Source: G020354785 sp964534745 (GTDB lineage Bacteria > Bacteroidota > Bacteroidia > Bacteroidales > UBA10428). From it: a DNA stretch of 43,972 nt. Below the pieces are notes generated by a model that saw nothing but the letters and a program-made list of their open reading frames with translations, was not told the origin of the DNA and made no database searches. Position 1 is the first letter of the stretch. Every line of letters begins with the position of its first letter. The stretch lies in NCBI GenBank assembly GCA_964534745.1, contig CAZHQW010000023.1:1-43972 (forward strand), given 5' to 3'. Shown in pieces: positions 32,769-41,863 of the stretch. The translations under genes and the position numbers were made by a program.

Positions 32769-34286
32769 CTACCTGTTTTTTATTCGCCTTGAAAGCACCA
32801 GCAGGCCCAAAAACGTTAAAAGTCCGTTAAACACCAGCAGCTCGAACCCAAATTCATAGCCGTTGAACCATTGTGCTGATTTCAGGCTAAGTATTCCGCA
32901 AAGCAGGGGAGAGAGAAACGCTATCAGCGGAACCCAGCGATCCCTGATTTTTAATTTTGTGAACAACCCGAAACTATATAATCCCAACAAGGGTCCATAT
33001 GTATATCCGGCCAGTTTAAACAGTGAGTTTATTACACTTTCATTGTTTAACAACCTGAAAATAATAATTGTCAGAAATAATAGAATTGAAAATCCTATAT
33101 GAACCAGGTATCTCATCTTTATCCTGTTAGAGTCTTCCTTAAATCCTAAAAAGTCCACGCAAAAGGAGGTTGTTAAAGCAGTCAGTGCGGAGTCGGCACT
33201 TGAATATGCTGCGGCAACGAGTCCGAGAGTAAATACTATGCCTGCAACAGGCTTCATATACCTTAATGCCAGAAAGGGGAACAGCTGATCGGTTTTTTCA
33301 CATTCAAATATCAAACTTACATTGTTAAATAGCTTTATCGGACAGTCCTTAATTAACTCATAATCTGCAAAATTCTCTATTATAGCACCCTTAGATCCTG
33401 CATAAATATAAAGAAGGGCTCCCAGCGATAAAAAAATCATATTCACAACAATCAGGGAAGAGCTCATCCAGTACATATTCTTCTTTGCTTCCCCGATATT
33501 CCTGCAGCTTAAATTCTTTTGCATCATGTCCTGATCCAGTCCGGTCATCACTATACTAATAAAAGTGCCGCTTAAAAAATATTTGAAAAAGTTATTTCTC
33601 GGTTTCCAGTCCCATATAAATACACGGGAATACCTGCTTTCACTGATTCTCTCATATAAATCTGACAGGGTGAGATTCATCTCCCTTGATATGAAATATA
33701 TTGACAGTCCGACAGCCGCAAGCATAAAAAAAGTCTGCAGCGTGTCGGTCCATATTATTGTTTTAATTCCTGCCCTGAATGAATAAATCCAGATCAGAAT
33801 AATTGTAATTGCCACTGAATACCAGAAGGGTATTCCCCACGAAGACAAAACAAACCTGTCAAGTACCATGGCAACGAGATACAGCCGGAAGGAGGCACCT
33901 ATAATACGTGATATAATGAAAAAAAATGAACCTGTCCTGTAGGATGTGTTGCCAAATCTTTTTTGAAGATATACATATATCGAGGTCAGGTTTAGCTTAT
34001 AATACAGGGGCAGTAATATATTTGCTATTAAAATATAACCTAATAAATACCCGAGGACAATCTGCATATATGTAAACATACTTGCTCCTACCTCTCCGGG
34101 AACAGAAATAAAAGTAACACCTGACAGGGAAGCCCCAATCATTCCAAATGCAACAACATACCATGGAGACCTTCTGTTACCCAGAAAGAAAGTCAGGTTA
34201 GTGGACTTTCTCCCTGTTATCACAGAAATAATAAGGAGGGCGGCAAAGTATAATGAAATAATTACTGATAATTGAACTGCAGACAC
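32769..34286 (-). CDS. sodium:solute symporter family transporter
   Basis: 505 residues with about 13 membrane segments and an SSS-family profile. The N-terminus has FFLGNRRSPWYVVAFGMIGASLSGVTFISVPG, covering the unwound first helix with the sodium-site residues, and TDTLQTFFMLAA and GLVAAAYSSADSALTALTTSF form the second sodium-site helix. The substrate (sugar, amino acid, vitamin or anion) cannot be told from the sequence. It is divergent from recR, an arrangement I associate with this lineage. Confidence 0.93.
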   Translation of the reverse strand: MSAVQLSVIISLYFAALLIISVITGRKSTNLTFFLGNRRSPWYVVAFGMIGASLSGVTFISVPGEVGASMFTYMQIVLGYLLGYILIANILLPLYYKLNLTSIYVYLQKRFGNTSYRTGSFFFIISRIIGASFRLYLVAMVLDRFVLSSWGIPFWYSVAITIILIWIYSFRAGIKTIIWTDTLQTFFMLAAVGLSIYFISREMNLTLSDLYERISESRYSRVFIWDWKPRNNFFKYFLSGTFISIVMTGLDQDMMQKNLSCRNIGEAKKNMYWMSSSLIVVNMIFLSLGALLYIYAGSKGAIIENFADYELIKDCPIKLFNNVSLIFECEKTDQLFPFLALRYMKPVAGIVFTLGLVAAAYSSADSALTALTTSFCVDFLGFKEDSNRIKMRYLVHIGFSILLFLTIIIFRLLNNESVINSLFKLAGYTYGPLLGLYSFGLFTKLKIRDRWVPLIAFLSPLLCGILSLKSAQWFNGYEFGFELLVFNGLLTFLGLLVLSRRIKNR

Positions 34287-34332
34287 AATTTAATTTTTTG
34301 GATATAAAAATAGATTAAATTATTTATCATCC

Positions 34333-34340
34333 TATTTTTG
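34333..34340 (+). promoter_or_regulatory. -7 box TATTTTTG before recR
   Basis: TATTTTTG matches TAnnTTTG, 38 bp before the recR ATG. No -33 element at the expected spacing is apparent. Confidence 0.4.
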
Positions 34341-34378
34341 TAATCGGAAAATAAATTTAATAATTCAACCTTCATATA

Positions 34379-35008
34379 ATGAATATTAATTACCCTTCAA
34401 AACTGCTGGAAAACGTCGTGAATGAGTTTTCAAAGTTTCCGGGTATCGGTGAAAAAACAGCACTTCGTCTTGTCCTGCATTTATTGAGACAGGACAGGGA
34501 GTCGGTGATCGGTTTCGGGGATTCAATAATAAAACTTAGTAAAGAGATTAAATACTGCAAAATATGCCAGAATATATCAGATACGGAAATATGTAATATA
34601 TGTAATGATTCTTCACGAAATCATTCACTGGTCTGTATAGTTGAAAATATCAAAGATGTTTTATCTATAGAGAATACTCATCAATATAATGGAGTGTATC
34701 ATATACTGGGAGGTATAATATCCCCCATAGACGGTATAGGTCCCAATGACTTAACCATCGACAGCCTGAGAAGGAGAATAGATGAAGGTAATATTAAGGA
34801 ACTAATCCTTGCACTTAGTACAACACTTGAAGGAGATACTACCAATTTTTACCTTTTTAAAAAATTCAAATCCTCGTATCTGAAGATTACAATTCTTGCG
34901 CGCGGTGTTTCAGTTGGTGACGAACTCGAATATACAGACGAGATAACCCTGGGAAGGTCAATAATAAACCGGACCCTATTTGAGTCTACTCTGTCAGAAA
35001 ATAAATAA
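34379..35008 (+). CDS. recR: recombination protein RecR
   Basis: 209 residues with the RecR order: helix-hairpin-helix (KFPGIGEKTALRLVLHLL), four-cysteine zinc finger (CKICQNISDTEICNIC), Toprim domain (LVCIVENIKDVLSIE, YHILGGIISPIDGIGP) and the C-terminal Walker B-like region (ILARGVSVGDELEYTDEITLGRS). It works with RecO and RecF in loading RecA at gapped DNA. The start at 34379 matches the family length. It converges on the glucokinase gene. Confidence 0.96.
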   Translation: MNINYPSKLLENVVNEFSKFPGIGEKTALRLVLHLLRQDRESVIGFGDSIIKLSKEIKYCKICQNISDTEICNICNDSSRNHSLVCIVENIKDVLSIENTHQYNGVYHILGGIISPIDGIGPNDLTIDSLRRRIDEGNIKELILALSTTLEGDTTNFYLFKKFKSSYLKITILARGVSVGDELEYTDEITLGRSIINRTLFESTLSENK

Positions 35009-35033
35009 TATTTTCCCGTCCGGCAGTCCTGTA

Positions 35034-35789
35034 TCAGAGATCCCCTTTATAAACCTTGGCAGCCAGAGCCGCCCCTATAAGTCCGGCCTCATTTTGAAGT
35101 TTTGCTGCCACAACCTTGGATTTGACTGTAAGATAGTCGGCATATTTCTTCTTCTTCTTGCTTACACCCCCTCCGATAATAATTAATTCAGGCCAGAGAA
35201 GTCTTTCCAGCTCATGGAGATATTCATCAAACCTCTTTGCCCATACATCCCAGTCCAGATTTTCGTTTTTCCTGACTGCATCCGATGCATAAAGCTCCGC
35301 ATCCTGGCCGTTTAATATTATATGTCCGAATTCAGTGTTTGGCAGAAGCTTGCCCTTGCTAAAGACCACGGAACCGATGCCAGTACCGACAGTTACAAGC
35401 AAAATTGTGCCCTTGAATTTTCTTCCTGCTCCATATTTTACTTCGGCCATACCTGCTGCATCAGCATCATTTAAAACAATTGTCGGTAGTCCCGTTGTCT
35501 TTGTAAATAAGTCCTGAGCATTCACGCCAATCCAGGATTTATCAATATTTGCAGCTGTTTTAACAATCCCGTTTTGTACTACTGCAGGAAATCCGCATCC
35601 TACCGGACCTTCCCAGCCAAAGTGCTCCACTATACGTTTAATTACAAGAGCCACAGATTCAGGCGTAGCCGGTATCGGGGTGGGTATCCTGTGCCTTAAT
35701 TCCGTCAGCTTTCCGGTTTTTATATCAACAGGAGCTCCTTTAATTCCCGAACCACCGATATCAATTCCTAATATTCTTTTAAATTTCAT
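35034..35789 (-). CDS. ppgK: polyphosphate glucokinase / ROK-family kinase
   Basis: 251 residues with the ROK/actin-like ATPase fold: phosphate-1 loop GIDIGGSGIKG, a PTPIPATPESVA segment typical of the polyphosphate-dependent branch, phosphate-2 VTVGTGIGSVVF, catalytic Asp in VLNDADAAG, and the IIIGGGVSKKKKKY adenosine region. The family uses polyphosphate (and often ATP) to phosphorylate glucose. Assignment to PpgK rests on overall resemblance and length; a generic glucokinase is possible. Single gene. Confidence 0.85.
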   Translation of the reverse strand: MKFKRILGIDIGGSGIKGAPVDIKTGKLTELRHRIPTPIPATPESVALVIKRIVEHFGWEGPVGCGFPAVVQNGIVKTAANIDKSWIGVNAQDLFTKTTGLPTIVLNDADAAGMAEVKYGAGRKFKGTILLVTVGTGIGSVVFSKGKLLPNTEFGHIILNGQDAELYASDAVRKNENLDWDVWAKRFDEYLHELERLLWPELIIIGGGVSKKKKKYADYLTVKSKVVAAKLQNEAGLIGAALAAKVYKGDL

Positions 35790-36047
35790 TTGTAAAGTTT
35801 AATTTTAATAGCTCGTTATGACAACTGAAAAATTGTATTATTATCACAATTAAGTGAATTAAATTAAGTTTTTTAATTTGAATTTTTACGATAAATTTTA
35901 TTTTAATCTTAATTTTTACCAAGTCTAAATAAAACTTAAATTGTTTATTAATACATAATCAGATATTTTAATATTAATGAAATTTGTATTATTTTCATAT
36001 CCACTGAATTCGGAGTTTTTATATTTTATTAATTTAATCTTAGTCAA
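35790..36047. other. very AT-rich 258-bp divergent spacer
   Basis: The spacer lies between ppgK (minus) and the HU/SPOR gene (plus). It is rich in A/T runs and holds no ORF or strong repeat I could see. It probably contains both promoters, but no exact TAnnTTTG box was found. Confidence 0.4.
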
Positions 36048-37253
36048 ATGGACAAGTATATAATTGAACTGCTGGATACAAATACACGTGTAATAATACC
36101 GGACTTCGGAGCTTTTATTATCAAACAGAAAGACCCAAGGCTTATTGTTTTTAATGAGTTTTTAAGATATAATGATGGTTTGTTAATTGAGTTCGTAGCA
36201 AAATCTGAAAACATTGATAAAGTTCTTGCCAAAAAGAAAGTTGTGGAATATGTGGATCTGGCAAACAAAAACTTAAAAGACGATAGTGAACATACTATAG
36301 AGGGATTGGGCAAACTGATAAAAGAAACCACAGGTAAAATCACCTTTGAAGAAATTCCCGGGATCCAGGCAAAAGAAAGCAAGAAAAAAGAATCAAAAAA
36401 AACAACTCAGATTAAAGAAGACAAGAAAGCGAAAGCTGATGAAGCATTACCTGAGAAACCGGTAGTTTCCAAAACAGAAAAAGAGCCGCCCAAGATTAAG
36501 GAAGAGAAACCGGTTGAAAAGAAGGTAGCAGAAACGCCAGCAAAGGAAGAAAGTAAAAAGGAAATTATCGCAAAACCAAGTGAAGAAACGGCAGTAAAAC
36601 CAAAAGCAGAGCCTCCTGTTAAGCCAAAAACTGAACCTGTGGCTAAAGAAAAGGAAGATTCAATTTTGAGGCCAAAAGCAGAACATAAACCGGAACCACC
36701 CTATAAGACTGCAGATATAAAACGTAAAAAGAAAAACAACGCACAGATTGTTATATGGATTATTCTGATACTTGTAATTAATGCAGCGATAATTTCATGG
36801 TTCGTGTTTAAGGATGAATACCGTGGCTTTTTTAAAAGACTTTCAGGTACAACAGATGTCCTTGAAGAAGAAACAGCTGACCAGGGCCCTGAAATAACTG
36901 TTGAAACAGAAGATATAAGCGCAGGTACGGAAGCCGATTTTGAAGAACCGGCAGCTGGCATACAGAGCCAGAAAATTGCGGAACCTGAAGTTGCACCGGA
37001 AATCGAAGAAGAACCGGTATCATATTCTGAAAAACGTTATTACATAGTTGCAGGTTGTTTTCGTGAGGAGAGCAATGCAACAGCATATGTTAAAAAGCTT
37101 ATCCAGAAAGGTTACGATGCGGAAAAATTTGCAAAAATCGGAAACCTCCATTATGTAAGTTATTCATCTTTTATTGACAAAAGCGAAGCACAGAGTCAGC
37201 TTAGAAAAATCAGGGATAAAGAAGCACCCGAAGCATGGATGTTATATCATTAA
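36048..37253 (+). CDS. HU-CCDC81 / transmembrane / SPOR-domain protein
   Basis: 401 residues with an unusual mix. The first ~100 residues form a bacterial HU-CCDC81 domain (LDTNTRVIIPDFGAFIIKQ, FNEFLRYNDGLL, LGKLIKET). A long Lys/Glu/Pro-rich linker (about 105-225) follows, then one membrane helix (about 232-254), an acidic periplasmic stretch, and a C-terminal SPOR domain (about 327-401, RYYIVAGCFREESNA, WMLYH). SPOR domains bind glycan strands at division septa, and HU-like domains bind DNA or proteins. Predicted topology is cytoplasmic HU, periplasmic SPOR. The architecture is known in Bacteroidota, but its role is little studied. Confidence 0.9.
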   Translation: MDKYIIELLDTNTRVIIPDFGAFIIKQKDPRLIVFNEFLRYNDGLLIEFVAKSENIDKVLAKKKVVEYVDLANKNLKDDSEHTIEGLGKLIKETTGKITFEEIPGIQAKESKKKESKKTTQIKEDKKAKADEALPEKPVVSKTEKEPPKIKEEKPVEKKVAETPAKEESKKEIIAKPSEETAVKPKAEPPVKPKTEPVAKEKEDSILRPKAEHKPEPPYKTADIKRKKKNNAQIVIWIILILVINAAIISWFVFKDEYRGFFKRLSGTTDVLEEETADQGPEITVETEDISAGTEADFEEPAAGIQSQKIAEPEVAPEIEEEPVSYSEKRYYIVAGCFREESNATAYVKKLIQKGYDAEKFAKIGNLHYVSYSSFIDKSEAQSQLRKIRDKEAPEAWMLYH

Positions 37254-37562
37254 GATTAATATTCTGACTTATAATCAAATACCTTGTTCCCCCCCCTGCT
37301 TTCAGATATTTGTTTCAATAACCGGTTTTTAAAATATTTAATTTCCGTTAGGAATATTCATAATATTTCATTAAATTAATTTACCAATTGGAATTAATGA
37401 ATAACGTGTTATAAGTAATGTAACCATATTGGACTTTTTTCCAATATTTTATTACGGAAAATTCGTTATTGAAAATTATTAACAAATAGTATCATAAAAA
37501 ATTATAATCTCTGCCTCTTTTTGATATTGATTTGATTCCAAAATACTAATGCTTTCAATGCC
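37254..37562. other. 309-bp spacer upstream of the lipid operon
   Basis: An AT-rich spacer expected to hold the operon promoter. Features seen: a run of eight C (37289-37296), palindrome CCAATTGG (37384-37391), and an inverted repeat ATATTGGA/TCCAATAT with a six-base loop (37426-37447) that could be an operator. No ORF or perfect TAnnTTTG box was recognised. Confidence 0.4.
37426..37447. promoter_or_regulatory. inverted repeat, possible operator of the lipid operon
   Basis: A perfect 8-bp inverted repeat ATATTGGA..TCCAATAT around CTTTTT, about 115 bp before the ACP start. Its half-site relates to the nearby palindrome CCAATTGG. The T-rich centre also permits reading it as a hairpin. Confidence 0.35.
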
Positions 37563-37841
37563 ATGGATGAAAATATTAAGGAAAAAGTACTGCAGGTTGT
37601 GAATAAAGTTTCAGGCCATAATGTTAGCAATGTTAATCCGGATACTGATCTCAAAACATATCTGAAGCTGGATTCTATACAAATAGTTGAATTATTTGCC
37701 TCACTTGAAATGGAATTTAACATTGAACTGCCGCTTGAAATGATGAATGTTAAAAGCGGGCAGGAATTCCTGGAAAAGCTTGAAAAAGAACTAGCAAAGA
37801 ATATTACGGTTAAAAACTGCACTAAAATGGACAAGAGATAA
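37563..37841 (+). CDS. dedicated acyl carrier protein
   Basis: 92 residues with the four-helix ACP pattern. The prosthetic-group site is LKLDSIQIVELF, with phosphopantetheine Ser38; the usual consensus is DSL, so DSI is a small variant. The helix II-III region is acidic (MEFNIELPLEM). It is the first gene of the operon, not next to fab genes, so it is probably a secondary ACP serving the acyl-activating enzyme and the oxoamine synthase that follow. The C-terminus is longer and basic compared with housekeeping ACP. Confidence 0.88.
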   Translation: MDENIKEKVLQVVNKVSGHNVSNVNPDTDLKTYLKLDSIQIVELFASLEMEFNIELPLEMMNVKSGQEFLEKLEKELAKNITVKNCTKMDKR

Positions 37842-37867
37842 TTGCGTGAATAATAATACTGGAGACT

Positions 37868-39226
37868 ATGAGTTATTTGGTGGAGAATATAGACTTCCGA
37901 AAAATATACTTCAGGGATAGAATATTTGAAAAATCGACTATAACAGGTGCTATAAATCATTTATCAGAATACCTCAGCAAAAACATATTATCATCTTCAC
38001 CTTTTATTTTATTGTCAACATTTAATCATATAAAATCAATTATTGCCTATTATGCCATTCTGAAGTCAGGAAAAATAGCAGCAATACTTGACCCAAACTG
38101 TAAGAATATCAAGCTTACAGAGATCATTGAAGATATAGATCCTTCCGCCATCATTTTCATAAACTCAAATACAATAAGTTTTAACTATGAGGAAGAGGTT
38201 CTTTTCAGAAGGCCCGTAAACGGATTTATAATAAGGTCGGATCTGAAAGATGTTTGCACACTTGTATATACAAACGCGGAAGACGGATATGCCAAAGGAG
38301 CTATGCTAACTGAAAAAAATCTGCTGGCTGAGACACATACTATTATCAAAGTTGAAAGAATATCTAAAGATAATACTACCTGCGCCTTGCTGCCTTTCTA
38401 TCATTTATTCGGACTGGTGAACGGGATACTGGTACCCACACATGCCGGATGCTCTTCTCTGATTCCGGATACGGACTTGTTTAATATAACAGGCATTGCG
38501 GGTAAAATATCCGATTATAAAGTGACAAACTTATATTCGGTGCCTTCGTTGTATTACGTACTTAGCAAAATAGACAATATCAGCACATATTTTAGTTCGG
38601 TTAAAGAATGTATATCGGGTGGTGCCAAATTAACCCCGTTTATAAATGATAATTTTCTAAAAAAAACCGGTATTAGAATACGTGAGGGTTATGGTTTAAC
38701 GGAATCTTCACCCGCCTGTACAATAAATTATCAGGAAGGCGAAATAAAAATTGACAGCATCGGACTGCCCCTGCCCTGCTGTGAAATTAAAATACTGGAC
38801 GAAAATGACACTGAATGTAAGATTGATGAAATAGGAGAAATCTGCATAAATGGTGATCTTGTCTTCAAAGGTTATTTTAATAAGGAAACCGCCTCTGAAA
38901 CAGTACTCAGAAATGGATGGCTGCACTCAGGTGACTATGGGAAAAAAGACAAACAGGGATATATATACTTTACCGGACTGAAGAAAAATATGATAAATGT
39001 CGGAGGCAATAACGTTTACCCTGAAGAGCTGATACGCATGATGAAACAAAACAAAAATGCTGCAGATATATTTATTTATAGCGAACCTTCTGTTTTGCAG
39101 GGACAAATAGTCGGGGCGGATATAAAACTAAAAAAATCAACCCTGAAAGAACAGGATAATTTTAAGAAATGGTGCGGTAAAAACATAACTAACTCAATTT
39201 TGCCAAAAAAATGGAATTTCAAATAG
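37868..39226 (+). CDS. atypical AMP-binding (acyl-activating) enzyme, degenerate motifs
   Basis: 452 residues of the ANL superfamily, shorter than the usual 500-600. Some landmarks are normal: LLPFYHLFGL, SGGAKLTPF, GYGLTESSP and HSGDYG. Others are not. The P-loop that should read YTSGTTGxPKG is YTNAEDGYAKG (about 133-145). The hinge motif is TGLKKNMINVGGNNVYP, losing the usual Arg and Asp. The C-terminus stops at ILPKKWNFK without the PKTxxGK segment that carries the catalytic Lys for adenylation. It starts 26 bp after the ACP. The inferred role is as an acyl-ACP ligase variant, a thioesterification-only enzyme or a non-catalytic partner. Confidence 0.85.
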   Translation: MSYLVENIDFRKIYFRDRIFEKSTITGAINHLSEYLSKNILSSSPFILLSTFNHIKSIIAYYAILKSGKIAAILDPNCKNIKLTEIIEDIDPSAIIFINSNTISFNYEEEVLFRRPVNGFIIRSDLKDVCTLVYTNAEDGYAKGAMLTEKNLLAETHTIIKVERISKDNTTCALLPFYHLFGLVNGILVPTHAGCSSLIPDTDLFNITGIAGKISDYKVTNLYSVPSLYYVLSKIDNISTYFSSVKECISGGAKLTPFINDNFLKKTGIRIREGYGLTESSPACTINYQEGEIKIDSIGLPLPCCEIKILDENDTECKIDEIGEICINGDLVFKGYFNKETASETVLRNGWLHSGDYGKKDKQGYIYFTGLKKNMINVGGNNVYPEELIRMMKQNKNAADIFIYSEPSVLQGQIVGADIKLKKSTLKEQDNFKKWCGKNITNSILPKKWNFK

Positions 39227-39248
39227 TAATGATAAACCGGTTAATGTC

Positions 39249-40466
39249 ATGAATATATTTAATGTTAAACCAAGTGACTTATATTTATCTGCCAGGCAGC
39301 TTCGCGAAAAAGGATGTGTATTCCAGTATATTGAAGATAAAAAATTCAATGGGAGAAAAGTTATTATTGATAATAGGGAGCTTTTATATTTTGCCAGCTG
39401 CAGCTACCTTGGACTTGAAACCCATCCTGACCTGATAGAGGGAGCAATAGAGGCAACAAGATACTTCGGCACGCAGACCCCAAGCTCCCGGGCAGTACTT
39501 TCGTCCCCCTTATATAAAGAAGTTGAAAACCATTTAAAAAAGATATTCCCTGGATTTCAAATTGTCACACAAACTGTAACATTGGGCCATTTTTCTGTAT
39601 TACCCTTATTGATAGAAGCAGGAGATGCTATTATCCTGGATGCATACGTGCATAATAGCGTGCGAATGGCAAGCCAGCAATGCAGGGCAAACGGGACCCC
39701 CGTTTTTCTGGCCAGGCATAATAACATGGAGCATGTTAAATATCTAATATACAGGTTGAAAAAGGATGGATATAAAAATATATGGTATTGTGCTGATGGC
39801 ATATATAGTATTCACGGTGACCTGCTAAATGTCAGGGACCTGTATCAGCTGCTTGACAAGGAAGAGAATTTCTATGCATATATTGATGATGCTCATGGGG
39901 CAGGCTGGTCCGGTAAGAACGGTTGCGGTTATGTGATTGGCCATTATGGTTTGCATCCAAAGTCCATTGTTGCTGTTTCATTTGCAAAATCGTTTGCTGC
40001 ATGCGGAGGCGGACTGATAGTACCTGATGAAGAGCTGGCCGAACTAATAAGAATGACGGGTCAGACGATGATTTTTTCAGGCCCTATACAACCATCAACA
40101 CTGGGGGCCCTTATTGCGTCATTAAAGATTCACCTTTCTGATAAAATTGGCAAGTACCAAAATGAACTGGCAGAGCTTATATTACACTTCAGGGAGAAGA
40201 GCCAGGCATTAAGTTTGCCAATTGTAACAAAAGACAATACACCTATCCAGTTGCTCAGGATTGGCAACATGGAGGGCACTTTTAATGCCCTGAAAAAGTT
40301 AAGGGACAGGGGCTGTTTAGCAACTACAGCAGCTTATCCCGCCATTGCACACGGAGACGAAGGTATACGAATCACAATTACCAGGCATTTGAAAAAGTCA
40401 GATATTGACTATTTCCTGGAAAGTGTTAAAGAAATATTACAGACTGATGTTAATGCAGGCTCTTAA
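39249..40466 (+). CDS. alpha-oxoamine synthase family PLP enzyme (SPT/KBL/AONS-like)
   Basis: 405 residues, fold-type I PLP. Typical features: FASCSYLGLETHPDL, SSRAVLSSPLY, the Asp/His pair in YIDDAHGAGWSG, and the Schiff-base lysine in SFAKSFAACGGG (Lys247; the canonical form is TLSKAFGxxGG). VHNSV occupies the position where related enzymes have a ring-stacking His. The family condenses an amino acid (serine, cysteate, glycine or alanine) with an acyl thioester, releasing CO2. With an adjacent ACP and acyl-activating enzyme, a serine-palmitoyltransferase-like or cysteate-acyltransferase-like reaction is likely; the amino acid used is not certain. It is in the operon, 22 bp after the previous gene. 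Confidence 0.88.
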   Translation: MNIFNVKPSDLYLSARQLREKGCVFQYIEDKKFNGRKVIIDNRELLYFASCSYLGLETHPDLIEGAIEATRYFGTQTPSSRAVLSSPLYKEVENHLKKIFPGFQIVTQTVTLGHFSVLPLLIEAGDAIILDAYVHNSVRMASQQCRANGTPVFLARHNNMEHVKYLIYRLKKDGYKNIWYCADGIYSIHGDLLNVRDLYQLLDKEENFYAYIDDAHGAGWSGKNGCGYVIGHYGLHPKSIVAVSFAKSFAACGGGLIVPDEELAELIRMTGQTMIFSGPIQPSTLGALIASLKIHLSDKIGKYQNELAELILHFREKSQALSLPIVTKDNTPIQLLRIGNMEGTFNALKKLRDRGCLATTAAYPAIAHGDEGIRITITRHLKKSDIDYFLESVKEILQTDVNAGS

Positions 40467-40504
40467 TATTTATTAATGAATGTTTTTAGTATAACTGACA
40501 TATC

Positions 40505-41857
40505 ATGGCAAGACTGATTGAAAAGATAGCTCTTATAAATCCCAAAAGGCCTCTTAGACATGAGAACCAGGGAATTTACGAGATGTTCGAAAGAAACAAA
40601 AACCAGTTGAAACCCTGGCTGGGACCACCGCTAAACCTGTTGACCATAGCTGCGCTAACACCCGATGATATTGAGGTAAAAGTTATTGATGAGCATTATG
40701 AAACAATAGATTTTGAACAAAGGTATGACTTGGTCGGACTGACGGCCATGACCCGGCAGGCTGACAGGGCATATGAAATAGCCCACGAATTTCAAAAGAG
40801 AAATATACCTGTTGTTATGGGAGGCATTCATGCTTCCTTTTTAACTGATGAAGCATTAATGCATGTTGATACGGTTTTTGTAGGTGAGGCCGAAGAATTA
40901 TGGGAAAGATACCTGGTTGACCTGAAGAATGGCAAACAAAAACGTGTTTATAAAAGTGAAAAACCTTGTGATTTGGGTAAATCTCCGGTGCCAAGGTATG
41001 ATTTAATAAATAGCCAGGCATTTAATGATGTTACAAAATACTTTAATATGATTCCTGTCCAGGCTACCAGAGGATGCCCCCATAACTGTAATTTTTGTGC
41101 AGTATCTGAATTATACGGGAAGAAAGTAAGAAAAAAAAATATTGACCAGGTAATCAATGAAATATATTTTTTACGAAAGTATTTTAATGATTCTCTGATA
41201 TTATTTGCTGATGACAACTTATTTGTCGATAGGAAATATATAAAAGAAGTACTCAGGGAACTGGTCCCTTTAAAAATCAAGTACCTGGCCCAGTCAGATA
41301 TTAAGGTTGCCGAAAATGACGAACTTCTGGAACTGGCATATTTGAGCGGCTGCCAGTTTATTTTTATAGGATTTGAGAGCACCAATAAAAATAGCCTGGG
41401 CGAAATAAATGAAAACAAATGGAAGCTGAAACATGCTGAAAATTATTCAGAATATATAAAAAAAATCCAGGAAAAGGGAATAGTCGTATTTGGTGCTTTT
41501 GCTATTGGGTTTGATAATGACTGTCCTGAGACTTTTCAAAAAATCAGAAATTTTGCCGTTGACAATAACATCCCCGGACAGTTTACTGTGCTTACACCTG
41601 TTCCGGGAAGCCGCCTTTATAATCAATTGCTTGCTGAGGGCAGGTTATATGAAGAAACATTCTGGAACCGATGCGGATTTTACAATTTAGTCTTCAGACA
41701 TAGTAAACTTGACAGAAAAAAAGTGGAAGAGTCATTAATATGGCTTTACGACCAGGTTTTCAGTCCTGAAAATTCCCTGAAACGTGCATTTTATATGAAA
41801 GAAATATATAAAAAACTTCCACAAAGATGGACATATCCTGCAAAAATAATATGTTAA
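40505..41857 (+). CDS. B12-binding radical SAM protein
   Basis: 450 residues. The N-terminal ~170 residues form a cobalamin-binding Rossmann domain (PPLNLLTIAALTPDDIEVKVIDE, VGLTAM, IPVVMGGIHAS) that lacks the DxHxxG base-on motif. Then comes a radical SAM domain with RGCPHNCNFCAV (Cys191, Cys195, Cys198), LFADDNLFVD and FIFIGFES, and a C-terminal extension (GQFTVLTPVPGSRLY). This architecture includes methyltransferases acting on unactivated carbon and enzymes that rearrange lipids such as hopanoids. It sits in the lipid-type operon between the oxoamine synthase (38 bp) and SDR (6 bp), so a modified lipid product is the likely substrate. Confidence 0.9.
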   Translation: MARLIEKIALINPKRPLRHENQGIYEMFERNKNQLKPWLGPPLNLLTIAALTPDDIEVKVIDEHYETIDFEQRYDLVGLTAMTRQADRAYEIAHEFQKRNIPVVMGGIHASFLTDEALMHVDTVFVGEAEELWERYLVDLKNGKQKRVYKSEKPCDLGKSPVPRYDLINSQAFNDVTKYFNMIPVQATRGCPHNCNFCAVSELYGKKVRKKNIDQVINEIYFLRKYFNDSLILFADDNLFVDRKYIKEVLRELVPLKIKYLAQSDIKVAENDELLELAYLSGCQFIFIGFESTNKNSLGEINENKWKLKHAENYSEYIKKIQEKGIVVFGAFAIGFDNDCPETFQKIRNFAVDNNIPGQFTVLTPVPGSRLYNQLLAEGRLYEETFWNRCGFYNLVFRHSKLDRKKVEESLIWLYDQVFSPENSLKRAFYMKEIYKKLPQRWTYPAKIIC

Positions 41858-41863
41858 TTCACT

